From the NCBI GenBank assembly GCA_016179165.1, contig JACORX010000091.1, positions 1 through 6,169 of the forward strand: DNA of 6,169 bases. Direction: 5' to 3'. Numbering within the stretch: the first letter of the stretch is position 1; each line of letters opens with the position of its first letter. A model generated the notes under the pieces. It worked only from the letters and a program-made list of their open reading frames with translations. It was not told where the DNA came from and did not search any database. Made by a program: the position numbers and the translations under genes. The stretch comes from Candidatus Rokuibacteriota bacterium (GTDB taxonomy: Bacteria; Methylomirabilota; Methylomirabilia; Rokubacteriales; CSP1-6). Positions 1 through 6,169 of the stretch are shown here, one piece after another.

Positions 1-554
<554 letters not shown>

Positions 555-558
<4 letters not shown>

Positions 559-620
559 CCGGCGTGCTCTTCCTCTGCACGGCGAATGCGAGCGGCTCGG
601 CGTCGGAGGTGACGCCATGA
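555..620 (+). pseudogene. 21-codon remnant resembling the N-terminus of an ArsC/LMW protein-tyrosine-phosphatase-type arsenate reductase
   Basis: The ATG at 555 overlaps the arsS stop (ATGA 555-558), and the frame closes at TGA 618-620, which overlaps the Pit start (ATGA 617-620). The peptide opens MTGVLFLCTANASGS. VLFLCT-x-N is the hallmark first strand and phosphate-binding loop of LMW-phosphatase-type arsenate reductases (VLFLCTGNSARSQMAE). The normal protein is about 130-150 residues, so well over 100 residues are missing. The catalytic Cys8 is present, but the loop Arg of CX5R reads Gly14, so catalysis is not expected even from the piece that remains. I infer a deletion that kept both gene ends and hence the translational coupling from arsS to pit. 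The end of the frame supplies the ribosome-binding site of pit. The match is short, so coincidence or a genuine tiny leader gene cannot be excluded. Confidence 0.5.
605..611 (+). promoter_or_regulatory. Ribosome-binding site of the Pit transporter gene
   Basis: GGAGGTG lies 5 bases before the ATG at 617 and supports that start. It sits inside the last codons of the 21-codon remnant, so ribosomes finishing the remnant stop on top of the transporter start. Confidence 0.75.
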
Positions 621-1750
621 CCGTGGTTCTCGTTCTTCTGGTCGGAGTCTTTCTGGCCTACGTCAATGGTGCCAACGACGTCTCGAAGGGCATCGCGACG
701 CTTGTGGGAAGCGGCGTCACCGACTACCGACGAGCGATTTCCTGGGGCGCGGCATGGACCGCCGCGGGCGGGTTCCTTGGAGCGCTCTTCGCCGGAGCCA
801 TGCTGACCACCTTCGGCAACGGACTCTTGGCTCCGGGAACGACGCCGACGTTCGCCGCCGCGGTGGCGCTGGTTCTCGGTGCAGCCGGATGGGTTCTCTT
901 CGCCACGCTCACCGGACTCCCGGTATCGACCACACACGCGATCGTCGGCTCGCTTACCGGCGTCGCGGCTCTGGCGTATGGCACGGGCGCAGTTCGGTGG
1001 GGTGCGCTGGGTGGCAAGGTGTTTCTCCCGCTCCTGGTGAGCCCATTCGCCGCGCTCCTCCTGACGGGGCTCTTGCTGCGCGTTACGCGAAGCCGAGCCG
1101 GCGGCACCGAAGCGCGTACCGACTGCCTGTGCGCGGAGGTCGAGCCAGCGGTCGTCGCCGCCGCAGGGGCCAGCTTCCATCGATCATCGGCTCTGGTGCC
1201 GGCGGAGTTGAAGCTTCGCGTTACCACCGGGCCCGCCGAGGTGTGCGCGAGCAGCCAGCCTGCGACCGTGCGCTTGACCCTCGACCATCTTCATTGGCTG
1301 ACGAGTGGTGCGGCCAGCCTCGCTCGCGGCATGAATGACTCGCCCAAGATGGTCGCGCTGCTCGTGGCGGCCTCCGCACTCGCCGGTAAGGCGACGATTC
1401 CTGCACCGAACCTGTTCGCGGTCGTGACGGTGGCCATGGTCGCCGGCAGCCTCGTGGCGGGCCGAAGGGTGACTCACGTGCTGGCAGAAAAGATGACGGC
1501 GATGGACCACCACGAGGGTTTCTCAGCCAACCTAGTCACGGCGGGACTCGTCACGGCGGGGGCCATCTATGGGCTGCCCATGTCGACGACGCACGTCTCC
1601 TCTGGAGGAATCATCAGCGCCGGGTTCGCGAGGGGCTCGCTGAACCACAAGACGCTGCGAGACATCGTTCTTGCCTGGATCGTAACGCTCCCGGCGGCCG
1701 CCGGCCTGGGCATGGTGGCGTATCTCGTTGCCAGGGCGATTTCAGGATGA
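617..1750 (+). CDS. Inorganic phosphate/arsenate transporter, Pit (PHO4) family
   Basis: The 377-residue integral membrane protein shows the two inverted-repeat halves of the Pit/PiT family. The first half carries GANDVSKGIATLVGSG (residues 18-33) and GLPVSTTHAIVGS (100-112). The second half carries ARGMNDSPKM (about 236-245) and GLPMSTTH (319-326). The GAND/GMND and P-x-STTH signatures are the anion and cation binding elements of the family. Pit proteins are ion-coupled, low-affinity phosphate carriers in the inner membrane, and many also carry arsenate. A cytoplasmic loop of about 75 residues (roughly 158-232) joins the halves and contains Cys170, Cys172 and Cys210. The start has a good GGAGG and an ATGA overlap with the small frame after arsS, so the gene is very likely co-translated with arsS. 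That context argues for a role in arsenic or phosphate handling in arsenosugar metabolism. Direction of transport and true substrate cannot be read from the sequence. Length is normal and no lesion is seen. Confidence 0.93.
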   Translation: MTVVLVLLVGVFLAYVNGANDVSKGIATLVGSGVTDYRRAISWGAAWTAAGGFLGALFAGAMLTTFGNGLLAPGTTPTFAAAVALVLGAAGWVLFATLTGLPVSTTHAIVGSLTGVAALAYGTGAVRWGALGGKVFLPLLVSPFAALLLTGLLLRVTRSRAGGTEARTDCLCAEVEPAVVAAAGASFHRSSALVPAELKLRVTTGPAEVCASSQPATVRLTLDHLHWLTSGAASLARGMNDSPKMVALLVAASALAGKATIPAPNLFAVVTVAMVAGSLVAGRRVTHVLAEKMTAMDHHEGFSANLVTAGLVTAGAIYGLPMSTTHVSSGGIISAGFARGSLNHKTLRDIVLAWIVTLPAAAGLGMVAYLVARAISG

Positions 1751-1760
1751 GGGAGGCACC

Positions 1761-1977
1761 GTGAGCGTTCTTGCCTCGACAGTGGCCTTCGTCCTGAGTC
1801 GGTCCTTCGCCCGGAATTGGGTTTCGCGCCGGATGGAGAATGATCCGCTCCGCCCTTGGCCTGAGGCGCGTGCAACCGCGCGACTACATTTTCGGCTCGC
1901 TGCTCGGCATGCTGCCGTGGACCTTCCTCTACGTGTACCTGGGCTCGCTGTTCACGAATGCCAGTCAGCTCCCTTGA
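1761..1977 (+). pseudogene. Broken central part of a TVP38/TMEM64 (DedA-superfamily) membrane protein gene
   Basis: Two pieces in different frames resemble consecutive parts of TVP38/TMEM64 proteins. The first (1761 to about 1845, frame of GTG 1761) reads SVLASTVAFVLSRSFARNWV and continues SRRMENDP, like the family's STLGATLAFLLGRYLARDWV region. The second (about 1849-1977, one frame over) reads ALGLRRVQPRDYIFGSLLG and continues MLPWTFLYVYLGSLF before TGA 1975-1977, like FGLTRVRFRDYVLGSWLGMLPGTVMYVYLGS. About 30 residues that normally lie between these blocks, including the LSPxFPFNxLNY stretch, are missing. So are the first roughly 95 residues and the last roughly 40. GGGAGG four bases before GTG 1761 would allow translation, but that frame leaves the homology after about 29 codons and runs to TAG 2061-2063, giving about 100 residues of mixed sense. 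I judge it non-functional. It follows the pit stop by 10 bases and was presumably co-transcribed. Confidence 0.75.
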
Positions 1978-2070
1978 TCGCTAGGATGCTTCGGGCCCAT
2001 TGCCGGCGTGATTCCTTCGAGAGCGCAGGAATAAGACGCAGTCCTCACGCGCTTCCTATATAGAGATCCC
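1978..2070 (+). other. 93-base spacer before the patatin gene, slightly AT-richer; possible weak promoter
   Basis: No gene, RNA or convincing hairpin terminator is seen here. The last 15 bases are unusually AT-rich for this window (TATATAG at 2057-2063) and could hold a -10-like element. No matching -35 hexamer is clear. There is no strong Shine-Dalgarno before ATG 2071, only AGAG at 2062-2065. Confidence 0.3.
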
Positions 2071-3201
2071 ATGCGCGGCGAATTGGCGATCACTCTCGGT
2101 GGCGGCGGCGCGAGGGCCGCCTATCAGGTTGGCGTGCTCCGTGGCCTCGCGAGACACTTTCCCAGCCTCCAGCCCATGATTCTCACCGGCGAATCGGCAG
2201 GCGCCATCAACGTGGCGTACCTGGCAGCGCATCGTGGCTCATTCCCGGAGGCAGTCGAGGGCCTTGTCCGGCTGTGGAGCCGGCTCACTGCAGACCAGGT
2301 CTTCCGCGTCGACGCGCTCTGGCTCGCACGCAACATCGTAGGGTGGGGAATCCGCTTGGTGTCGGGTGGTGCCGCGATCGCTCCACAGGTGCGAGGCCTG
2401 CTCGATACGGCGCCCTTGCGCTCGCTGCTCGAGCGAAGCCTAGCGCGCCCCGGTGGCGAGATCATCGGCATCGCCGAGAAACTGCAAGCAGGTCTGCTGA
2501 AGGCGATCGCTCTCACCACGATCAATTACTCGACGGGGCAGACGGTGACGTGGGTGGAGGGCGGCCAGATCCCGGACTGGGCGCGCCCGCTCCGGCGAAG
2601 TATCACGACCCGGCTCACGGTCGACCACGTGCTCGCTTCGTCAGCGCTCCCGCTCATCTTCCCCGCGGTGCGCCTCGCCGACGGCTGGTACGGCGATGGC
2701 GGCATTCGACTCCACGCGCCATTTTCGCCCGCAATTCACCTCGGCGCGAGACGGATCCTCGCGGTCTCGACCCGCCACCGGCAGACCCGCGAGAAGGCCG
2801 ACCAGCCGGCCATCCGCGGCTATCCCTCACCCGCCCACCTGGCCGGCATTCTGCTGGACGCGATCTTCCTCGATCTCATCGACGACGACGCACTCGTGCT
2901 CGAGCGTCTGAATGGCTTGCTCGCCAAGCTACCGCAGGAGCATCGGGGTGACTTGCGGCCCGTGCAGCTCCTCGTGCTCCGTCCGACTCCGGACCTCGAC
3001 GAGCTGGCCGCGGGCTGCGAGTCGTGTCTCCCGCGCGGGTTCCGATTCTTGACCCGCGGCCTCGGCACCCGGGACACATCACGGCCTGCGTTCCTCAGCC
3101 TCGTGATGTTCATGCCAGAGTACCTCGATCCCTTGATCCACATCGGGGAGTCCGACGTCGAGACACGTCTGAAGGAGATTGCCGCGTTCCTGGCGGATTG
3201 A
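2071..3201 (+). CDS. Patatin-like phospholipase / serine lipid hydrolase
   Basis: The 376-residue protein has the complete patatin signature. The glycine-rich oxyanion-hole loop is LGGGGARAAYQVGVL (residues 9-23), the nucleophile elbow is G-E-S-A-G with Ser42, and the catalytic Asp209 is in YGDGGIRLHAP. The Ser-Asp dyad predicts hydrolysis of acyl esters, most likely membrane phospholipids or lysophospholipids. No signal peptide or membrane span is visible, so it is probably cytosolic or bound to the inner face of the membrane. The part after about residue 230 is less conserved and carries no second domain that I recognise. An in-frame TAA at 2032-2034 limits the start, and ATG 2071 is the obvious choice although its ribosome-binding site is poor. 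The gene follows the broken TVP38 piece and ends 24 bases from the convergent oxidoreductase gene. Nothing in the sequence ties it directly to arsenic; substrate unknown. Confidence 0.88.
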   Translation: MRGELAITLGGGGARAAYQVGVLRGLARHFPSLQPMILTGESAGAINVAYLAAHRGSFPEAVEGLVRLWSRLTADQVFRVDALWLARNIVGWGIRLVSGGAAIAPQVRGLLDTAPLRSLLERSLARPGGEIIGIAEKLQAGLLKAIALTTINYSTGQTVTWVEGGQIPDWARPLRRSITTRLTVDHVLASSALPLIFPAVRLADGWYGDGGIRLHAPFSPAIHLGARRILAVSTRHRQTREKADQPAIRGYPSPAHLAGILLDAIFLDLIDDDALVLERLNGLLAKLPQEHRGDLRPVQLLVLRPTPDLDELAAGCESCLPRGFRFLTRGLGTRDTSRPAFLSLVMFMPEYLDPLIHIGESDVETRLKEIAAFLAD

Positions 3202-3225
3202 GGCGTGTCGACCCGTCAGCGCTCC

Positions 3226-4773
3226 TCAGCGCGTCCAGCGGAGCCATGCGCCGAAGAGGCGCTTCACCCGCGGAGTGAGACGCGTGCGGTTGTAGGCGTC
3301 ACCGATGCGGCGGATGGCCTCGGCCTGGGTCGGGTAGGTGTGGATGGTCCGCGCGATCTTGCCGAGCCCGACGCCGTGGGCGATGGCGAGCGTCAGCTCG
3401 GGCAACATCTCGCCGGCATGGCGGGCCACGATCGTGGCGCCCACGACCTGGTCGGTGCCCTCGCGCACGTGGATCTTGACGAAGCCCTCGCCCTCGCCGT
3501 CGAGCAGCGCCCGGTCCACGTCCTCCAGCTCCTGCACGAAGGTGCGCACGCGGATGCCGCGCTCCTCGGCGAGGCGCTCGGAGAGCCCGACGTGCGCGAT
3601 CTCGGGGTCGGTGTAGGTACACCACGGGATGGTGAGCGCGCTGGCCCGGGCCCGCCCGAAGAACAGGGCGTTCTGGATGACGATCCGCGCCTGGAAGTCC
3701 GCACTGTGGGTGAACTTGTACGGCGAGCAGATGTCGCCGGCGGCGTAGATCCGCGGATTGGTGGTCTGAAGGCGGTCGTTGACCTTCACCCCCGACTGCG
3801 GATCGTACTCGACGCCGACCTTCTCGAGGTCGAGGCCCTCGACATTAGGGGCCCGGCCCACGCCGACCATAATCTCGTCCACCGCTACCGAGTGCTCCAC
3901 GCCGTCACATTCCAGGCGCAGGACCTTGTCCGCGCCGTTGCGTTCCACAGCCGTGATCGTCCGGCCGCACATGAATTGCACCCCGTCGCGAACGAGGGCC
4001 CGCTCAAGACGCGCGGCGGCCTCACGGTCCTCCCGGGGAAGGATGCGCGACATCGCTTCAATGACCCAGACCTCGGAGCCGAACCGCGCGAAGGCCTGAG
4101 CCAGCTCGCACCCGATCGGTCCCGCGCCGATCACCGCCAGGCGTCGGGGCAGCTCGGTGAGCGTGAATACGGTCTCGTTGGTCAGGTAGCCCGCGTCGGT
4201 GAGCCCCGGAATCGAGGGCGCCGCCGCTCGCGCCCCCGTGGCGATCGCCGCCTTCTTGAAGTGGAGAGTCATCCCTGCGACCTCCAAAGTGTCCGGACCT
4301 GCGAACCGGCCCGCCCCGAGGAAGACGTCCACCCCCAGGCTCCGGCACCGGGCCGCCGAGTCGTTCGGGCTGATCCTCGCCCGCAGCCGCCGCATCCGCC
4401 CCATGACCGCGGGAAAGTCCACGCGCGCCCCCGGCGGCACGGTCACCCCGAATTCGCCCGCATCCCGCACGTCCACCCACGCCCGGGCAGCGCGGATCAA
4501 CGCCTTCGAGGGCACGCAGCCGACATTGAGACAGTCGCCTCCCATCAGCTCGCGCTCGATCAGCGCCACCTTGGCCCCGAGACCGGCCGCGCCGATGGCG
4601 GTCACCAGCCCGGCGGTGCCGGCTCCGATGACCACGAGGTTGTAGCGGGGCGCAGGATCGGGGTTCACCCAGTCCGGCGGATGGACGTTGGCGACGAGCA
4701 TCTGGTTGTGCTCGTCCCAGGGTTGCACGACGACGGGGTGGCCCGTCGGTTCGCGCGCCTCGGTCACGGACAT
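3226..4773 (-). CDS. Mercuric-reductase-like FAD/NAD(P) disulfide oxidoreductase (class I, TVP38-associated type)
   Basis: The 515-residue flavoprotein starts at ATG 4773, chosen for the AAGGAGG five bases upstream. The frame stays open to 5214, but that extension is out of frame with TVP38 homology and is not protein-like. Features in order: an N-terminal extension (residues 1-43, with HNQMLVANVHPPDWVNP) seen in this subfamily; FAD-binding GAGTAG (50-55); redox disulfide GGDCLNVGCVPSK (Cys81, Cys86); NAD(P)-binding GAGPIGCE (216-223) followed by Glu239, which suggests NADH rather than NADPH; second FAD motif YAAGD (343-347); and a dimerisation domain with HTYPTQAEA (478-486). The acid-base His of lipoamide dehydrogenase is replaced by Tyr480. 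There is no N-terminal heavy-metal domain and no C-terminal Cys pair, so neither lipoamide dehydrogenase nor classical MerA activity is expected. It probably reduces a disulfide, quinone or metal(loid) substrate in the cytoplasm. It lies 32 bases downstream of the TVP38 remnant; relatives are commonly adjacent or fused to TVP38. Confidence 0.92.
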   Translation of the reverse strand: MSVTEAREPTGHPVVVQPWDEHNQMLVANVHPPDWVNPDPAPRYNLVVIGAGTAGLVTAIGAAGLGAKVALIERELMGGDCLNVGCVPSKALIRAARAWVDVRDAGEFGVTVPPGARVDFPAVMGRMRRLRARISPNDSAARCRSLGVDVFLGAGRFAGPDTLEVAGMTLHFKKAAIATGARAAAPSIPGLTDAGYLTNETVFTLTELPRRLAVIGAGPIGCELAQAFARFGSEVWVIEAMSRILPREDREAAARLERALVRDGVQFMCGRTITAVERNGADKVLRLECDGVEHSVAVDEIMVGVGRAPNVEGLDLEKVGVEYDPQSGVKVNDRLQTTNPRIYAAGDICSPYKFTHSADFQARIVIQNALFFGRARASALTIPWCTYTDPEIAHVGLSERLAEERGIRVRTFVQELEDVDRALLDGEGEGFVKIHVREGTDQVVGATIVARHAGEMLPELTLAIAHGVGLGKIARTIHTYPTQAEAIRRIGDAYNRTRLTPRVKRLFGAWLRWTR

Positions 4774-4778
4774 CGGTG

Positions 4779-4785
4779 CCTCCTT
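4779..4785 (-). promoter_or_regulatory. Ribosome-binding site that fixes the oxidoreductase start
   Basis: The minus strand reads AAGGAGG, five bases before ATG 4773. It excludes the much longer open frame upstream. The ten bases GGAGGCACCG (4783 down to 4774) recur exactly on the plus strand at 1752-1761, just after the pit stop. Confidence 0.8.
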
Positions 4786-4805
4786 GCTCGGGAACCGCGG
4801 CGCCT

Positions 4806-5135
4806 TCACGCGGCCGCGCCGCGCCGAGCCAGCGCCGCGCACGCCAGGCGCGTGACGAGCACCGCGCCCTTCACCAAGCCGAACACGGCCCCGGCCCCGA
4901 GGGTGAGCACAGAGCCGGGCAAGAACAGCACGGTCGCCGCGATATAGAGGAGGGCGAAGGTCGCCGGCCCCCGCGGGCCGAGATCGCGGATCCAATGGAG
5001 CGCCGCCCTGAGCAACGCGGGGGCGTCGAGGTAGCGGCCGGCGACCACCACCGCCAGCCCCGCCGCTACCCAGAGTGCAACCTTCGCTGGGGACGGCCGG
5101 GCCGAGGTGGATCGCATCGATGGGGCGGGGGTCAC
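4806..5135 (-). CDS. TVP38/TMEM64-family membrane protein with a large in-frame internal deletion (109 residues)
   Basis: Residues 19-36 form a first membrane segment. Residues 47-94 match the N-terminal half of TVP38/TMEM64 proteins: WIRDLGPRGPATFALLY, then LFLPGSVLTLGAGAVFGLV, which is the family's most conserved hydrophobic re-entrant region. Homology stops at GAVLV (90-94). The last 15 residues, TRLACAALARRGAAA, resemble the very C-terminus of the family (a VTVLVTRLARRAL-type tail). Full-length members are about 220-240 residues, so about 110-120 internal residues appear to be missing while the frame is kept. The likely junction is near 4850-4865, at a VLV shared by both sides. The start is uncertain: GTG 5135 or ATG 5117, neither with a good ribosome-binding site; a TAA at 5163-5165 closes the frame upstream. 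Intact relatives are DedA-superfamily membrane proteins proposed to move lipids or solutes. It is probably inactive or a pseudogene, though still placed as first gene of an operon with the oxidoreductase. Confidence 0.72.
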   Translation of the reverse strand: MTPAPSMRSTSARPSPAKVALWVAAGLAVVVAGRYLDAPALLRAALHWIRDLGPRGPATFALLYIAATVLFLPGSVLTLGAGAVFGLVKGAVLVTRLACAALARRGAAA

Positions 5136-5269
5136 TCTGAGAAAACCGTCGGCGCCGCTGATTTATTCCCACTCTGACGGTCTCCACGCGAAGCGTCTCG
5201 GTGGCCGTCGCCATTGGCAGAAACCGGGAATAACGAGCCAGCTCGAGAAGTTACCAGATTGTGTGGGGT
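5136..5269. promoter_or_regulatory. Divergent intergenic region between the TVP38 remnant and the sensor gene, with an 8-bp direct repeat
   Basis: Promoters for both directions should lie here, but no clear -35/-10 pair stands out. CACTCTGA occurs twice in the same orientation, at 5133-5140 (overlapping the possible GTG start of the minus-strand gene) and at 5170-5177, 37 bases apart. CCGTC (5146-5150) and GACGG (5176-5180) form a short inverted pair between and around them. A regulator-binding role is speculative. An AT-rich patch lies at 5160-5168. Confidence 0.3.
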
Positions 5270-6169
5270 ATGATCCGCTCCCGGCTTACGGCAAAGATCG
5301 CGCTGCTCATCGTCCTCGTCCTCATCATCGGTTTCGGGGCTTCGACCATCCTGACCATCCGGCGTGAGTCGGACCTGCTCGTCGAGCAGAGCAAGGTGGC
5401 GACGCGCCGGCTGACCGACGCCCTGATCGCCAGCATCGAGACCGCCATGCTTCAGGAGCGGCCGGACGTCACGCGCCGCCTCATTTACGCGCTGAAGGCG
5501 GCCTCGCCGGTGGAGGCGCTCGACATCTACCGGCGCAACGGCGTCGAAGCCTTCACGGATCTGGCCACCCTGGAGGAGGTCCAGCGCAACGCGGGCCTCG
5601 CGGCGGAGGTCCGCGAGAACATCACCCAGATGCGCCGGGAGCCCGGCCGGCGCATCACCGCGCCCCTCTTCACCCGCGCGGTCGAGACGATCGAGACCCA
5701 GGAGTCCCTCGAATATCGGGACGGCGTGCCCCTGTTCACGGTGCACCGGCCCATCCCGAACCGCGAGAAATGCCAGGGCTGCCACGGCAGCGACCACCAG
5801 GTGCGGGCGGTGGTGCGGATCGTCACTTCCATGGCCCCGCTCTTCGCCGAGGTCGACCGCCAGCGCAACTGGCAGATCCTCATCGGGATCCTGACCATCG
5901 TTTGTGCCGGCGGCGTGCTGGCCGTCGCGATGCGCCAGGTGGTGGCGCGTCCGATCCAGGAGCTGGCCCGGGTGGCGCGCCGGATCGGTGGCGGAGACCT
6001 CGACGCGCGCGTGACAGTGCCCACGAGAGATGAGATCGGTGAGCTGGGCGGGGCGCTCAACGAGATGACGACGCGGCTGGCGCGAGCCCGCGACGACCTG
6101 GCGGCCCGGAACACGGAGCTGGCCACCGCCCTCGAGAGCCTCCAGGTCTCCCGCCGGCAGGTGCAGCTC
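5270..6169 (+). CDS. Membrane sensor with periplasmic c-type haem (CXXCH) domain and HAMP domain, N-terminal part (3' end outside window)
   Basis: The frame runs from ATG 5270 to the window edge without a stop (300 codons). Residues 1-9 (MIRSRLTAK) are basic, followed by membrane segment 1 (about 10-29). A periplasmic domain of about 170 residues (30-199) ends in HRPIPNREKCQGCHG, with Cys168, Cys171 and His172 forming a c-type haem attachment site. Membrane segment 2 follows (about 202-221), then a HAMP domain (about 222-275) with the conserved Pro228 and DEIGELGGALNEM (254-266), then a charged coiled coil (about 270-300). This layout is that of redox, oxygen or nitric-oxide sensors in which a single-haem domain controls a cytoplasmic output. 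The output domain is not visible: histidine kinase, nucleotide cyclase, diguanylate cyclase and methyl-accepting domain are all possible. An in-frame TAA at 5231 limits the start; GTG 5261 is an alternative three codons upstream. The ribosome-binding site is weak. Confidence 0.85.
   Translation, partial: MIRSRLTAKIALLIVLVLIIGFGASTILTIRRESDLLVEQSKVATRRLTDALIASIETAMLQERPDVTRRLIYALKAASPVEALDIYRRNGVEAFTDLATLEEVQRNAGLAAEVRENITQMRREPGRRITAPLFTRAVETIETQESLEYRDGVPLFTVHRPIPNREKCQGCHGSDHQVRAVVRIVTSMAPLFAEVDRQRNWQILIGILTIVCAGGVLAVAMRQVVARPIQELARVARRIGGGDLDARVTVPTRDEIGELGGALNEMTTRLARARDDLAARNTELATALESLQVSRRQVQL

Noticed and set aside
1728..2063. 111-codon plus-strand frame after pit as an intact small gene
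   Set aside because: Only about 29 codons after GTG 1761 match TVP38. The rest is the out-of-frame reading of a second TVP38 block and of the spacer, so it is better described as part of a pseudogene.
3219..3232. Possible bidirectional terminator between the convergent genes (GCGCT-CCTC-AGCGC)
   Set aside because: The stem is only 5 bp, overlaps the oxidoreductase stop codon and has no T-tract on either side. It is too weak to call, although the 24-base gap is where a terminator would be expected.
3205..4947. 580-codon open frame on the plus strand
   Set aside because: It lies antisense to the well-supported flavoprotein gene. Its composition (rich in Arg, Asp, His, Gly, Ala) is typical of the complement of a GC-rich gene, and it shows no recognisable domain.
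4774..5214. N-terminal extension of the flavoprotein frame to an ATG at 5214
   Set aside because: A perfect AAGGAGG precedes ATG 4773. The extension is low-complexity Arg/Gly/Ala/Pro sequence read in another frame of the TVP38 remnant.
5132..5797. 221-codon minus-strand frame opposite the sensor gene
   Set aside because: It is the complement of a gene with clear transmembrane, CXXCH and HAMP features in the other strand and has no domain of its own.

Overview
The window is GC-rich (roughly two thirds G+C by eye), densely coded bacterial DNA. Its best recognised genes are the end of an arsenosugar-biosynthesis radical SAM gene (arsS), a Pit-type phosphate transporter, a patatin-like lipid hydrolase, a mercuric-reductase-like flavoprotein and the start of a haem-c/HAMP membrane sensor. 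The codon use and gene set fit an environmental, possibly uncultivated, soil or subsurface lineage. Rokubacteria, NC10 and deltaproteobacterial-type genomes are guesses; the sequence does not fix the taxon.

Layout. (1) 1-558 (+): C-terminal part of arsS, cut by the window edge. (2) 555-620 (+): a 21-codon reading frame that looks like the first codons of an ArsC/LMW-phosphatase gene. It is joined by ATGA overlaps to arsS upstream and to the transporter downstream. (3) 617-1750 (+): Pit-family anion transporter. (4) 1761-1977 (+): broken central part of a TVP38/TMEM64 (DedA-superfamily) membrane protein gene. (5) 2071-3201 (+): patatin-like protein. (6) 3226-4773 (-): FAD/NAD disulfide oxidoreductase, convergent with the patatin gene. 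(7) 4806-5135 (-): a TVP38/TMEM64 gene reduced to its N-terminal half plus what looks like the extreme C-terminus. (8) 5270-6169 (+): divergent sensor with two membrane segments, a periplasmic CXXCH haem site and a HAMP domain; the output domain lies beyond the window.

How the parts may work together. ArsS converts dimethylarsenate and SAM to an arsenosugar precursor, and Pit-type transporters move phosphate and often arsenate, so items 1-3 form a translationally coupled arsenic/phosphate module. TVP38 proteins and this type of mercuric-reductase-like flavoprotein are often neighbours or fused in bacteria, so items 6-7 are a second recognisable pair.

The most unusual aspect is the wreckage. 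Three gene remnants have lost internal pieces but keep start and coupling signals. The two TVP38 remnants are nearly complementary: what the minus-strand copy lacks is roughly what the plus-strand remnant holds. A 10-bp inverted match (GGAGGCACCG) at 1752-1761 and 4774-4783 flanks the segment between them, so an inversion or other rearrangement inside this island is a reasonable hypothesis. A metagenome assembly error is the main competing explanation. No RNA genes, CRISPR arrays, transposases or integrases were seen.
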